From Bifidobacterium bifidum ATCC 29521 = JCM 1255 = DSM 20456 (GTDB lineage Bacteria; Actinomycetota; Actinomycetes; Actinomycetales; Bifidobacteriaceae), in the NCBI RefSeq assembly GCF_001025135.1, contig NZ_AP012323.1, forward strand, positions 1,612,001 to 1,676,000: a DNA stretch of 64,000 nucleotides. The letters run 5' to 3'. How positions within the stretch are numbered: position 1 is the first letter of the stretch; every line of letters starts with the position of its first letter. Positions 27,210-36,775 of this stretch are shown in pieces. The notes beneath the pieces are model-generated. The model did not search any database and was not told the origin of the DNA. It saw nothing but the letters and a program-made list of their open reading frames with translations. The translations under genes and the position numbers were made by a program.

Positions 27210-28115
27210 TTACTTACGCCTCGGACGGCCGAACTTGAACGCGCGGACCATCGAGGAAACACCCATGACGATCAGCGCACATCCGCAGAAAATCACCAGG
27301 AACAGCATCGACGAGACCGGCGAGACCAGTACGACGAGACCGGCGATAATCGAGATGATCGCGTACAGCACCGCCCAGCCGGAGCTCGGCAGGCGCCATG
27401 ATTCGGCGAGCGCCATCACGCCTTCCATCATCCAGCCGAGGCCAACCACCATCGTGATGAACACTGCGAGCGCCTGTCCGGACAGGGCCGCGTTCTTCAG
27501 CATGAGTACGCCGCCGACCGACAGCATTATGCCGATGAGGATGTCCAGGATGCGCCATCCGGCCGGCAGTCCCAATGTGACGATGGCGCTGACGATGCGG
27601 ATCACGCCGGAGACCACGAAGTAGATGCCGAGTGCGACGGCCGCGACGCCGAGCGTCTTGCCGGGCCAGATCAGCAGCGCGACGCCGAGCACGATCGCCG
27701 CGACGCCGATGATGCCGTACAGGCCGCGGATCGCGTTCTTCGCCTTCTGCGGCAGCATCTCCTCGATCAGCCGGAACGGGCTGAAGTCCTCCCAGCCGCC
27801 CTGCCCTTGCTGCTGGCCGGGCTGCTGTTGGCCGAACGGAGGCTGGTAGGCGTAGGGCTGGCCGTACGGGCGGCCTGGCTGGTCGGATGCGACATCTGGC
27901 TGCGTCTGGTATTGGCCGGATGAGGCGCCGTCCTGCGGCGCTCCCCCGTACGGGTATTGCCGACCCGCAGGCTGGCCTTGAGGCGCGTAGGCTCCGTATT
28001 CCGGCTCTCCGGCACGGCCGGTCTGTTCGTTCCCGCCGGGCTGTCCGCCGTCACCGCGCCCGTTGTCGCCATGTCCGTCGCTGTGCGGGAAAGGCCCGCC
28101 ATCGTATGTGCTCAT
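27210..28115 (-). CDS. DUF308 (HdeD-like) membrane protein with a Gly/Gln-rich N-terminus
   Basis: A roughly 301-residue membrane protein. The first ~130 residues are hydrophilic, rich in Gly, Gln, Pro and Tyr, with no cysteine pattern, and probably cytoplasmic. Then come six hydrophobic segments (about 150-300) arranged as HdeD-type paired helices, beginning AIRGLYGIIGVAAIVLGVALLIWPG and containing VVSGVIRI and VVLVSPVSSMLFL. Length and layout match actinobacterial DUF308 proteins of unknown role. Start taken at 28115 with AAGGAG upstream; the preceding ATG (28118) is an alternative. Methionine aminopeptidase follows 24 bp later on the same strand, probably as an operon. Confidence 0.82.
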   Translation of the reverse strand: MSTYDGGPFPHSDGHGDNGRGDGGQPGGNEQTGRAGEPEYGAYAPQGQPAGRQYPYGGAPQDGASSGQYQTQPDVASDQPGRPYGQPYAYQPPFGQQQPGQQQGQGGWEDFSPFRLIEEMLPQKAKNAIRGLYGIIGVAAIVLGVALLIWPGKTLGVAAVALGIYFVVSGVIRIVSAIVTLGLPAGWRILDILIGIMLSVGGVLMLKNAALSGQALAVFITMVVGLGWMMEGVMALAESWRLPSSGWAVLYAIISIIAGLVVLVSPVSSMLFLVIFCGCALIVMGVSSMVRAFKFGRPRRK

Positions 28116-28343
28116 CATGACTCCTTCACCGTTCATGCGGCCTGCCGTCAACCGTGTGCGGGCATCCGAAGCGGGCCACTTCGATATCGTCACCGTCACC
28201 ACCATATTCTAGACAAGTTGTCCAATTCATGCCATCAACACAACCCGCCGTTCCGTCCAATACCTTGCGTGTCGTTCGCTATGGGAAAAGACGGGCCGCG
28301 GAAGGTCAGAAGGAACGTCACCGAACCCGGATAGTATGAGACC

Positions 28344-30425
28344 ATGACCACAGATTTGACGTCCGGCCTCGATACGGCCGCTTTTTCCTCTGTTATCAAA
28401 CCATCCGACGATCTGTTCCGTTTCGTCAACGGCCCTTGGATCGACACGTACCGGCTGCCTGACGACAAGGCGCGCTACGGTTCCTTCGACAAGCTCGCGG
28501 AAGACGCCGAGAGCCAGATCCGCGACATCCTGGAGGACGAGGACTGCCCCGCAGCCAAGTCGCAGGCGCTGTACCGCTCGTTCATGGACACCGACGCCAT
28601 CGAGGCGGCCGGTGCCACGCCGATCAGGCCCGCCCTCGACGCCATCGACCACGCCGCCGACAAGGCGGCGCTGACCCGCACCATCGGAGCCCTCAAGCCC
28701 ATCGACATGGGGCCGGACGTCTTCGACATCGCCGTATTCGGCGACCCCAAGAACCCCGACACGAACGTCGTGCACCTCGAACAGTCCGGCATCGGCCTGC
28801 CCGACGAAGCCTACTACCGCGAGGACCACTACACCCCGATCCGCGAAGCCTACGTCGACATGGTCGCCAAGCAGCTGCGTCTGGCCGGCTACGGCGACGA
28901 GGAGACCACCCGCGCACAGGCGGGCCGCTTCCTCGATGTCGAGACCCGCATCGCCGCGAACCACTGGGACAACGTCGCCACGCGCGACTCGCAGAAGACC
29001 TACAACCCGACCGATTTCGCCACGCTGAGCGACGAATTGGCCCACTTCGACATCGCGGCGTGGGCCGACGCCTGGCAGGGCGCCTACGACGCCACGCCGG
29101 CGGCGAAGACCCAGCCGGTGGACCTGACGGCCGCGCTGCAGCACACCATCGTCCACGAGCCCAGCTTCCTCAAGGGCTTCGACGCCTTCTGGAACAACGC
29201 TGACCTTGACGACCTCAAGCTGTGGGCTCGCGTGCACGTCATCATCGGCACCGCGAGCCTGCTCAGCCACGACTACGACGCCGCCAACTTCGACTTCTAC
29301 GGCAAAGTGCTGTCCGGCACCACCCAGCAGCGCGACCGCTGGCGTCGCGGTGTCTCCCTGGTCAACGGCGTTTGCGGCGAGGACGTCGGCCGCGAATACG
29401 TCAAGCGTCACTTCCCCGAAAGCTCCAAGCAGCGTATGGGGCAGCTGGTCGGCAACCTGATCGACGCCTACCGCGTGTCGATCACCAACAGCGACTGGCT
29501 CGGCGAGGAGACCAAGGCCAAGGCGCTGGAGAAGCTGTCGAAGTTCACGCCGATGATCGGCTACACCGAGCGTTGGCGCGACTACACCGCGTTCGACGTG
29601 CATGCTGACGCCGGCCTGGTGGCGAACATGCAGGCCGCGGCGCTCTACGAGTGGGGCTTCCAGCTGTCCAAGGCCGGCAAGCCGGTCGACAAGGGCGAGT
29701 GGCTGATGAACCCGCAGACCGTGAACGCCTACTACGAGCCGAGCATGAACGTCATCGTGTTCCCGGCGGCCATTCTGCAGCCTCCTTTCTTCAACCCGGA
29801 TGCCGAGGACGCCGCGAACTACGGCGGCATCGGCGCGGTGATCGGTCACGAGATCGGCCACGGCTTCGACGACCAGGGCGCACAGTACGACGGTGACGGC
29901 GTGCTCAACGACTGGTGGACGGCCGACGACAAGGCCAACTTCGAAAAGCGCACGAAGGCGCTCATCGAGCAGTACAACGCCTTCGTGCCTACACAGCTGG
30001 ACGAGAAGTACGCCGACGAGCCGGACAAGGCGCCGCACGTCAACGGAGCGCTGACCATCGGCGAGAACATCGGCGACCTCGGCGGCGTGAACATCGCGCT
30101 GAAGGCCTACGCGTTCGCGCTCGACGAGGCCGCGGGACGCGACAAGGACGGCTCCGCGAAGGCTATCGAGGAGTCGCTGTCCGCGGCCCCGGTGATGGAC
30201 GGATGGACCGGCCTGCAGCGTTTCTTCCTGAGCTACGCCTCGATCTGGCGCTCGAAGAACCGTGACGAGCTCGCCGAGAAATACCTGCAGATCGACCCGC
30301 ACTCCCCCGCCGAATGCCGCACGAACGGCATCGTGCGCAACGTGGACCTGTTCTACCGTGCGTTTGATGTGACGCCCGACAGCGCCATGTGGCTCGACCC
30401 CGATAAGCGCGTACGCATCTGGTAA
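28344..30425 (+). CDS. pepO: M13-family zinc metallopeptidase (PepO/neprilysin-like)
   Basis: A 693-residue endopeptidase. The zinc-binding HEIGHGFD (HExxH) is near residue 500, the third ligand in GENIGDLGGVN near 572, and the substrate-binding NAYYEP near 463, in the usual M13 order. There is no signal peptide or membrane helix, so the enzyme is probably cytoplasmic and cleaves oligopeptides, as PepO does in lactic acid bacteria. No clear Shine-Dalgarno sequence precedes the ATG; a TAGTAT -10-like box ends 6 nt before it, compatible with leaderless initiation. It is divergent from the DUF308 gene and ends at a long hairpin shared with the ssb paralogue. Confidence 0.94.
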   Translation: MTTDLTSGLDTAAFSSVIKPSDDLFRFVNGPWIDTYRLPDDKARYGSFDKLAEDAESQIRDILEDEDCPAAKSQALYRSFMDTDAIEAAGATPIRPALDAIDHAADKAALTRTIGALKPIDMGPDVFDIAVFGDPKNPDTNVVHLEQSGIGLPDEAYYREDHYTPIREAYVDMVAKQLRLAGYGDEETTRAQAGRFLDVETRIAANHWDNVATRDSQKTYNPTDFATLSDELAHFDIAAWADAWQGAYDATPAAKTQPVDLTAALQHTIVHEPSFLKGFDAFWNNADLDDLKLWARVHVIIGTASLLSHDYDAANFDFYGKVLSGTTQQRDRWRRGVSLVNGVCGEDVGREYVKRHFPESSKQRMGQLVGNLIDAYRVSITNSDWLGEETKAKALEKLSKFTPMIGYTERWRDYTAFDVHADAGLVANMQAAALYEWGFQLSKAGKPVDKGEWLMNPQTVNAYYEPSMNVIVFPAAILQPPFFNPDAEDAANYGGIGAVIGHEIGHGFDDQGAQYDGDGVLNDWWTADDKANFEKRTKALIEQYNAFVPTQLDEKYADEPDKAPHVNGALTIGENIGDLGGVNIALKAYAFALDEAAGRDKDGSAKAIEESLSAAPVMDGWTGLQRFFLSYASIWRSKNRDELAEKYLQIDPHSPAECRTNGIVRNVDLFYRAFDVTPDSAMWLDPDKRVRIW

Positions 30426-30430
30426 TCCGT

Positions 30431-30468
30431 TGCCGGCAGGCAGGCTGAACCGCACCTGCCTGCCGGCA
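30431..30468. terminator. Bidirectional hairpin between pepO and the ssb paralogue
   Basis: A perfect 14 bp stem (TGCCGGCAGGCAGG against its complement) with a 10 nt loop between convergent stop codons. No U-run on either strand. Confidence 0.65.
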
Positions 30469-30470
30469 GA

Positions 30471-31137
30471 TCATCGGAATTCGGCTTCTCCCGCCGGCCG
30501 CATGTCCCCGGTCGTCGACTCATCGAGCGGCGATTCGGCGAATCCCGAACCGAACTCCTGCGCCTGTGAGGTCTCCTGCGTCTGTGAGGCCTGCGGATTA
30601 TTGGTCGGGGTTTCTTCGCCCAGATTATCGAACGTCACCGGCGTTGGATGCACCGGGCGCGCATCCGCCTGCTGTCCCGTGTCCGCCGTTGCCGTGCCGC
30701 CGCCCGGCGATGGCGGCAGGCCGGGATTCGCCGGCGTGCCGTTCCCCTGCGCCGGGGCGTCACGATCCGATTTCTGGAACTTCTTCAGTTCCGACACCCC
30801 GTAATTGATGTCGTGGCCGATATTGGTGGCCTCCACAACGATGCGGGAGCGCCTCTCATCGTTCTGGGTCGTCCATTCCTCCGTGCTGAGCACACCGGTC
30901 ACGATCGCCGCCTCCCCCACGTGCAATGACATGCGAGCGTTGGACGCGAGCGTCCTGAACGCCTTCACGGTAATCCATGTGGTCGGCAGGTTGCGCCATT
31001 CGCCGGTTCCGCCATCCCGGTACCGCCGCGTGCTGCCCATCCGAAACGAGCATCCCTCGATTCCCCCGCTGCGCCCGAACGGCACCGGCATCGATGACGA
31101 ACCCGGTGATGGTCACCGTCCCCTGTTGTATGGCCAT
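30471..31137 (-). pseudogene. Single-stranded DNA-binding protein paralogue with an N-terminal frameshift
   Basis: An OB-fold SSB-like protein split across two frames. ATG 31137 has an excellent ribosome site (AAAGGAGG) and opens with MAIQQGTVTITGFV, the first SSB strand. At about 31091-31095 the frame shifts by one, and the rest of the domain continues as MPVPFGRSGGIEGCSFRMGS, then TTWITVKAFRTLA and LHVGEAAIVTGVL. The C-terminal 90 residues are Pro/Gln/Thr-rich and end PAGEAEFR, without the acidic DDDIPF-type tip that recruits partner proteins. Internal initiation at 31091 would lose strand 1 and has no ribosome site. Either a real pseudogene or a sequencing error; the chromosomal ssb must be elsewhere. 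Confidence 0.7.
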
Positions 31138-31389
31138 GTCGGCCTCCTTTCCTTCCCTGTACTGACGTTGGACCGCCGATCCCCCCTTCGGCGGTGTACT
31201 CACTATCGCAGATTTCCCGCCGGCATCACATGGTTTTCGGACAATGTGGTCGAAGGCTACCCCTTTGGCGTGTTGTGGACAGCATGTGGATAGAAAACCG
31301 GTTATCCACAATCACGCCGTCAATGCCCCGGCTCATTCATGACCGGCTATGCTGGGTTCGGTATCGCAGACGAACAGCAAGGAGAATTC

Positions 31390-32331
31390 ATGGGCAAACC
31401 GCCATGGATGCGACAGACCCGTGTCACCGCCGACGGGGAAACCGAATTCCACGACACCGGCTTCCCCACCAGTTTCCTGTCCATATTCATCGGCCTGAGT
31501 ATGCCGAGGAATCCCCGCAAAGCGTTCTCGATGCACCGGGCCGTATGGTGGACGGTCGCCTGGCTGGCACTGTTCGCGGCGTTCACCGCCATACAGGCAT
31601 GGTATACATTCCAGACCCGTGACAGCGCGCGGATGGGGGAATGGTATCTGCACATGTTCGGCATCACCCTGGCGGGCGACTGGTGGCCGATCGCGGTTCT
31701 GCCCGTGCTGTTTGGCCCCGGGGGCGTCGTGTTATGGATATTGGGCGGCGTCTTCAACAATCGGCCCTGGATCGTCGCCATCGCCAATGTTCTCGTCCTG
31801 CAATTCATCATCAGCGCATTGGGCGCTTCCATCGGACACTTCGCCATGTTTCTGACGTTCGGTCCGCATGTGCCGGGACTGACCGATTCGACCACCGGCC
31901 GCGCAGCAGAGCAGCTGTATGTCTCCAGCTCACCGCAGACATGGATTCCCGGTCTCATCACCGCCGGCATCGCCCTGACGCTTGCCGTAATCATGGCCGC
32001 TGTCACTGGGGCGAGCAGCGCAAGGCAGAACGGCACGGCGATGAATCGTCTGCGCATCATCGCGTACGTCTTATCCTGCCTGGGATTCGTCGCATTGCTC
32101 ATAGCAATCTGCATAGTGCTTGCATTTCTGCGCAACAAGCAGACCAACATCCTGCTGGCGGTATTGGCGTTCCTGACGCTGATCGCATGGATTCCCGGAG
32201 AAATGAAGTCGATACGCCGCTGCGTCGCGGAACAACGTGATGCTTCATGGCAGTGCGTCGCGGGCAGCTTCCTGGCATTGGACCTGATATTCGTGCCGAT
32301 GCTAGCCGCCACCGCCCTCACCTCATGGTGA
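31390..32331 (+). CDS. Polytopic membrane protein of unknown function
   Basis: A 313-residue protein, not recognised. Start at 31390 (MGKPPWMRQTRV), with AAGGAG 6 nt upstream; an in-frame ATG at 31339 has none. The first ~50 residues are soluble. Then six to seven hydrophobic segments follow: VWWTVAWLALFAAFTAIQAW, WPIAVLPVLFGPGGVVLWIL, PWIVAIANVLVLQFIISALG, a Thr/Ser-rich outer loop, LITAGIALTLAVIMAAVTG, IIAYVLSCLGFVALLIAICI, ILLAVLAFLTLIAWIP and a last one near the C-terminus. Codon use is like its neighbours. It is divergent from the damaged ssb paralogue and convergent with proS. Confidence 0.75.
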   Translation: MGKPPWMRQTRVTADGETEFHDTGFPTSFLSIFIGLSMPRNPRKAFSMHRAVWWTVAWLALFAAFTAIQAWYTFQTRDSARMGEWYLHMFGITLAGDWWPIAVLPVLFGPGGVVLWILGGVFNNRPWIVAIANVLVLQFIISALGASIGHFAMFLTFGPHVPGLTDSTTGRAAEQLYVSSSPQTWIPGLITAGIALTLAVIMAAVTGASSARQNGTAMNRLRIIAYVLSCLGFVALLIAICIVLAFLRNKQTNILLAVLAFLTLIAWIPGEMKSIRRCVAEQRDASWQCVAGSFLALDLIFVPMLAATALTSW

Positions 32332-32360
32332 CAGACATGCGCCAGTCGGGCCCCCATCCT

Positions 32361-32400
32361 GCGAAAGTCCCATCCGAGCATGCGTAAACGGGACTTTCGC
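32361..32400. repeat. 40 bp palindromic repeat, copy 1
   Basis: Arms GCGAAAGTCCC (32361-32371) and GGGACTTTCGC (32390-32400) around an 18 nt loop. The same 40 bp layout with the same arms recurs at 35197-35236. Confidence 0.7.
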
Positions 32401-32424
32401 TGGGTGAAGAAGGAATAAAACGCA

Positions 32425-32462
32425 GAAGTGGGGGGTCTTTCGCATGAAAGACCCCCCACTTC
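32425..32462 (-). terminator. Rho-independent terminator of proS
   Basis: A 17 bp perfect stem (GAAGTGGGGGGTCTTTC and its complement) with a 4 nt loop, 25 bp after the proS stop. On the minus strand it is followed by TGCGTTTTATT. Confidence 0.85.
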
Positions 32463-32486
32463 GAGCGATCAGGAGAAGCAGCCGGA

Positions 32487-34307
32487 CTACTTGCCGAGCA
32501 GCGTGTCCAGACGCGACGCCAGCGTCTGCGCAGCGTCGGCGACCGGCACGGCGACGGAATCGGAGCTGTCACGGTTGCGGATCTCGATTGTTCCGTTATT
32601 CACGGTGTCACGGCCGGCGACTGCAATCAGCGGCACGCCGATCAGCTCGGCGTCCTTGAACTTGACGCCCGGGGAGACCTTCTTGCGGTCGTCGTAGATG
32701 ACCTCGATGCCGCGCTCCTCCAGTTCTGCGACCAGCTTCTCGGCCGCGTCGAACGCCGCCGCATCCTTGCCGGTGGCGACGACGTGCACCTGGGCGGGCG
32801 CGATGACGGCCGGCCATGCCAGACCGCGCTCGTCATGATGCGTCTCAGCGATGCAGGCGAGCACGCGGGAGACACCGATGCCGTAGCAGCCCATCCACAC
32901 GGGCACAGTCTTGCCGTTCTGGTCGAGCACCTTGAGGTCAAGCGCCTTGGAGTACTTGAGGCCAAGCTGGAACACCTGGCCAATCTCCACGCCGCGCTCG
33001 AAGCTCAGCGGGCCGGAACCATCCGGGCTCATGTCGCCATGACGCACCTCGACCGCCTCGACGGTGCCGTCGGCCTTGAAATCACGGCCGTACACGGCGT
33101 GGAAACGGTGCTTGCCCGCCTCGTCGCCGCCGATGATCCACTCAGTGCCCTCAGCCACGTGCGCGTCGATGAAGAAGCGCACCGGTTCGGCGACGCCCGC
33201 GGCCTCGCCCTGCTTGCCGAAGACCATCGGCCCCATGTAGCCGGCCACCATCTCGGGATGGGCCTTGAGATCGTCCTCGGTGGATTCCTCCAGCTCGGCG
33301 GGCGCGAACTGCGCCTCAAGACGCTTCATATCGACCTGACGGTCACCGGGCAGCGCCACGGCGATGACCTCGCGCCACGGCCCCTCATGATCATCGTCCT
33401 CGGGGTGCAGCACAGTCACGGCCACGGTCTTCAACGTGTCGGCGGCAGTCCATTCGCGGCCGTCCTCACGCGGGTACAGACGGTTGGCGGTGGCGACCAG
33501 ATCCTCGATGGTCTTGGAATCCGGGGTTTCACGGCTTTCCATCGCGGGCACGGCGGAGCTGTCCACGGCCGGCAGCTCTGGGGTGGTCAGCGCCTCGACG
33601 TTCCACGCCTTGCCGGAGGGCGCCAGCGCGAACGTGTCCTCACCAATCGCCATGGGAGCCAGGAACTCCTCGGACGCGGAACCACCCATCGGGCCGGACA
33701 TCGCGAACACGGGCACGTACTTCAGGTCGAGACGCTGGAAGATGCGCTCGTAGGCGCCGCGCTCGTCGTAGTACGCCTTCTTCATGCCCTCCTCGTCGAT
33801 GGTGAACGAGTAAGCGTCCTTCATGATGAACTCGCGGCCGCGGATCAGGCCCGCGCGCGGGCGGAACTCGTCGCGGTACTTGGTCTGGATCTGGTAGAGC
33901 GTGACCGGCAGGTCCTTGTACGAGGAGTACATATCCTTGACCAGCAGCGTGAACATTTCCTCATGCGTGGGGGCGAGCAGGTAGTCGGCCTCGTGACGGT
34001 CCTTCAGACGGAACAGGTTCTCGCCGTATTCCTCCCAGCGGTGGGTGGCCTCATACGGCTCGCGCGGCAGCAGCGCCGGGAAGTGGACCTCCTGGGCGCC
34101 GATGCCGTCGATCTCCTCGCGGACGATGGCCTCGATCTTGTTGAGGACCTTCAGACCCAGCGGCAGCCAGGTCCAGATACCGGGAGCCGCCTTGCGCACA
34201 TAGCCGGCGCGCAGCAGCAGTTTCGCCGAATCGGTGTCGGCGTCGGCGGGATCCTCGCGCAGCGTGCGCAGGAACATGGTGGACATTCGAAGTGCTTTGG
34301 AACTCAT
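32487..34307 (-). CDS. proS: Prolyl-tRNA synthetase (bacterial type, with editing insertion)
   Basis: Charges tRNA-Pro. About 606 residues; class IIa motif 1 ([18 protein letters not shown], ~40-57), motif 2 ([25 protein letters not shown], ~135-160) and motif 3 ([12 protein letters not shown], ~475-486) are present. A ~190-residue INS editing domain sits between motifs 2 and 3, as in typical bacterial enzymes. A C-terminal anticodon-binding domain (VHVVATGK to the end) closes the protein. Start at ATG 34307 ([15 protein letters not shown]) is preferred because the conserved region begins there; a further in-frame ATG at 34337 exists. A strong terminator for an older upstream gene lies only 68 bp before this start, so its promoter must be very short or lie within that relic. 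Confidence 0.96.
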   Translation of the reverse strand: MSSKALRMSTMFLRTLREDPADADTDSAKLLLRAGYVRKAAPGIWTWLPLGLKVLNKIEAIVREEIDGIGAQEVHFPALLPREPYEATHRWEEYGENLFRLKDRHEADYLLAPTHEEMFTLLVKDMYSSYKDLPVTLYQIQTKYRDEFRPRAGLIRGREFIMKDAYSFTIDEEGMKKAYYDERGAYERIFQRLDLKYVPVFAMSGPMGGSASEEFLAPMAIGEDTFALAPSGKAWNVEALTTPELPAVDSSAVPAMESRETPDSKTIEDLVATANRLYPREDGREWTAADTLKTVAVTVLHPEDDDHEGPWREVIAVALPGDRQVDMKRLEAQFAPAELEESTEDDLKAHPEMVAGYMGPMVFGKQGEAAGVAEPVRFFIDAHVAEGTEWIIGGDEAGKHRFHAVYGRDFKADGTVEAVEVRHGDMSPDGSGPLSFERGVEIGQVFQLGLKYSKALDLKVLDQNGKTVPVWMGCYGIGVSRVLACIAETHHDERGLAWPAVIAPAQVHVVATGKDAAAFDAAEKLVAELEERGIEVIYDDRKKVSPGVKFKDAELIGVPLIAVAGRDTVNNGTIEIRNRDSSDSVAVPVADAAQTLASRLDTLLGK

Positions 34308-34374
34308 GGGTTCCAAGGTATTCGCGTTCGGGGACATTGCGGGCCCGGTTCAGTTCGGCAAACCCGCAGTATTG

Positions 34375-34415
34375 AAAAAGGCCACCCACCCGGAGCTCAC
34401 CGAGCGAGCGGCCTT
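34375..34415 (-). terminator. Rho-independent terminator of the sorting-signal gene relic
   Basis: On the minus strand AAGGCC...GGCCTT closes a 16 bp stem containing several G-T wobbles and a TGAGCT loop, followed by TTTTTC. It ends transcription of the 34443-34690 relic and isolates proS from it. Confidence 0.8.
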
Positions 34416-34442
34416 CGTATTGGCCTCGCGGCCGTGCCGCTC

Positions 34443-34690
34443 TTATCGCGTCATCCGGCGCAGCCGTTCGAGGGTAATGCCGGCCGCCAGCATGGCCATC
34501 GCCAGGACGGTCACCAGCGACATGTCGATACCGGTATGGGTCAGAGAATCGGCCGCGGACATCTTGCCTCCCCGGCAACTACGCCCGTGTTCGCGCCCGG
34601 CTTGGCGGAAGACGAGCCATCACCCGACGTGCCACCCGGCACGGTACCGGGCTTGTTCTGCTCATTGCCGCCCGGCGCGGTGCTGTTCGG
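34443..34690 (-). pseudogene. C-terminal relic of a sortase-anchored surface protein
   Basis: The last 40 codons read MSAADSLTHTG then a hydrophobic helix IDMSLVTVLAMAMLAAGITL and the basic tail ERLRRMTR, a textbook cell-wall sorting signal with an LxxTG core (LTHTG). Upstream, in a different frame, is a Gly/Ser/Pro/Thr/Asn-rich linker (PGTVPGGTSGDGSSSAKPG) typical of wall-spanning stalks. The frame break is near 34563. No more than about 80 residues remain; at about 34680-34690 the sequence changes to a plus-strand membrane protein relic. The original terminator survives at 34375-34415. Confidence 0.7.
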
Positions 34691-35182
34691 TCTGGGCTGC
34701 GTGACGATAGCACTGCGGGCGGTTCATCAGAAAGGCCGTCAACCGTTGCGCGCATGGTCCCTGTACGCCTCTTTCTCTTTGCCCGTGTCGCTGATGCTGC
34801 TGTGCGACCTGCCGACGCTGCCGAGATACATGTCCGAAGCCGTCAGCGCGGCTGTCTTCACTATGCTCGCGGGAGCCGCCTGTCTTATCGGCCCGGGCAA
34901 TATGTCGCCGAGCGCATCATCGTCGCCTTCATCAGCGCTTTGAGCCTTACCGTCATCGCGATCGCCGATTTCAGCAATCGCATGGTTGAGAAAAACCTCG
35001 TGGCGATTGCCGCATATGTGCTGCTGCCGGCATTGGCCGCCACCGCATGGCTGCGTACATGCCATCCGATGGCCGACAGCGCGACCCGCAACCTGCGCTG
35101 GATATTCGGTGCCGCCGCGCGCTACGAGGCAAGCCTCAAATCGGTGCAATCGCTCGGAAAACGCATCTCACAGCTGCGCTAG
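34691..35182 (+). pseudogene. Membrane protein relic, 5'-truncated and frameshifted
   Basis: Hydrophobic coding sequence in two frames. The first frame gives GAVLFGLGCVTIALRAVHQ, SLYASFSLPVSLMLLCDLPT and SAAVFTMLAGAACLIGPG. A one-base shift near 34893 (in GGCCCGGGC) moves the reading to QYVAERIIVAFISALSLTVIAIADF and LVAIAAYVLLPALAATAW, ending GKRISQLR. The 5' end with its start codon is missing at the junction with the sorting-signal relic. The family is not recognised; about five membrane helices remain. Confidence 0.65.
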
Positions 35183-35196
35183 CGCACCGCTACCCG

Positions 35197-35236
35197 GCGA
35201 AAGTCCCATCAGCACCATCTCAAATGGGACTTTCGC
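35197..35236. repeat. 40 bp palindromic repeat, copy 2
   Basis: Arms GCGAAAGTCCCAT (35197-35209) and ATGGGACTTTCGC (35224-35236), 13 bp perfect, with a 14 nt loop. The total length equals that of copy 1 at 32361-32400; the loops differ. It lies between the membrane protein relic and the helicase stop. Confidence 0.7.
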
Positions 35237-35291
35237 GGGATTGATGCCTTCCTCCGCCCAATAACAGTCCCATATCCGAAAGCAGCTACCA

Positions 35292-36704
35292 CTAGAACAG
35301 CTCGGCTTGTTCGAATTCGCCAGCAGGCTCGTCCTCGGGAGGCGTTTGCGGCCGGAACGCAGCCACGCCCTCGTCGCCCAGCCGCGCGCTGGCGGCCTGT
35401 GACCTGCCGCGCAAATCGCCGTCGAGCATCACTGCATCCGCCGAAACCGCGAACATGCGCTCGTTGACGCCGGCAAGATACAATCCGCCCATGCGTTCCA
35501 CACGCGAGAGCGCCACATATCCCATGCCGGGCGCGAACGTGCGGCTCAGATCCATCACCGCCCGGTCGAGGGTCATCCCCTGCGACTTGTGGATGGTGAT
35601 CGCCCATGCGCATCGCAACGGCACCTGCGCCACGGACGCCATCACCGTGTCGCCGTCCATCATCTCCCACGTGGCCTGCTTCATCGTGACGATGTTGCCG
35701 TTCTCGAATTCCACGATGGGCCAACCGCCCTTGTTCTCGTTGGCGAAGCCGCGCACGGTACCGAGCGAACCGTTGACATACTGGTGGTCGGCGTCGTTGC
35801 GCAGTGCCATGACGGCGGCACCGGTCTTGAGCACGAGGCACTCCGGCGCCAGCATGTTGCGCTTGAGCCGTTCGACCAGGTGGGCCGGCCCCATCTGCTC
35901 GGCATGGAACTCGTGCGGCTCCTCGCCTATCCGCGCGAGCCTGGAATCGTTGAGATTATCGGCCTGCCGGTTGACGGGGAACAGGTGGACCGCCACCTCG
36001 CCCGGCTTCGGTGTCACACCGAGCCGCGTGACGAGCGCGTCACGGTCATCCTGATCCACGCATCCGGCGCGGATGTCGGTGAGCACGTGCAGCAGCCGGC
36101 CGTCGTCCTGACGATGCTGCTCGGTCAGATAGCAGATGACCGGCGCGAGTTCACCCCACACCAGCGATTCGGTGACGAATCCTTCCGGATTGAGTCCGGC
36201 CTTCGCGTACCGTTCGCGGGACGCCACGAAATCCGGGCCGGGCGGCAGCACGTCGCGGTCGCGCCCGGACACGGAGACCGGCGGCAGCTGGAAGAAGTCG
36301 CCGGACAGTACCACTTGCAATCCGCCGAACGGCCGAGGATCATGCCGCACTTCACGGCACACCTGATCGACCATGTCGAACAGCCAAGCGTGCATCATCG
36401 ACACCTCGTCGATGATGAGCACGTCGGCCGCCTGTATCTTGCGCCGACGACGGGTCTTGATGGTCTTCAGCAGATTTGGCGTCAGCACGTTGGCGAGTCC
36501 GACGCCGCTCCACGAGTGGATGGTCTGGCCGTCGATATGCGTGGCGGCGATGCCCGTTGACGCGGTGACGGCCACGTTCGCGCCGTCTGCGCGCGCCTGC
36601 CGGATGAACTCGTTCAGCACGTACGTCTTTCCTGCGCCGGGCGCACCCGTCAGGAACACGTTCGCGCCGGCGTTCAGAATCGCGAGCGCCTCAGACTGCC
36701 GCAT
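35292..36704 (-). CDS. PIF1-like ATP-dependent DNA helicase
   Basis: A 470-residue superfamily 1B helicase. Walker A TGAPGAGKT is near residue 19-27, motif Ia VAVTASTGIAATHIDGQTIHSW (~45-66) is characteristic of PIF1/RRM3, motif II is LIIDEVSMM (~94-102), motif III VVLSGDFFQLPP (~131-142), and the C-terminal motif VI region is YVALSRVERMGGLYL near 405-419. PIF1 relatives unwind 5'-3' and resolve G-quadruplexes or stalled forks. No extra nuclease or RNase H-like domain is present. It follows the HAD phosphatase by 71 bp on the same strand; ribosome site AGGAGG precedes ATG 36704. Confidence 0.92.
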   Translation of the reverse strand: MRQSEALAILNAGANVFLTGAPGAGKTYVLNEFIRQARADGANVAVTASTGIAATHIDGQTIHSWSGVGLANVLTPNLLKTIKTRRRRKIQAADVLIIDEVSMMHAWLFDMVDQVCREVRHDPRPFGGLQVVLSGDFFQLPPVSVSGRDRDVLPPGPDFVASRERYAKAGLNPEGFVTESLVWGELAPVICYLTEQHRQDDGRLLHVLTDIRAGCVDQDDRDALVTRLGVTPKPGEVAVHLFPVNRQADNLNDSRLARIGEEPHEFHAEQMGPAHLVERLKRNMLAPECLVLKTGAAVMALRNDADHQYVNGSLGTVRGFANENKGGWPIVEFENGNIVTMKQATWEMMDGDTVMASVAQVPLRCAWAITIHKSQGMTLDRAVMDLSRTFAPGMGYVALSRVERMGGLYLAGVNERMFAVSADAVMLDGDLRGRSQAASARLGDEGVAAFRPQTPPEDEPAGEFEQAELF

Positions 36705-36775
36705 ATGCCCTCCTTAAGCTCATGCATCACGCACGATCCGCGCGCCCTGGCGTATGACATCGCTCGCCTGCGGGC

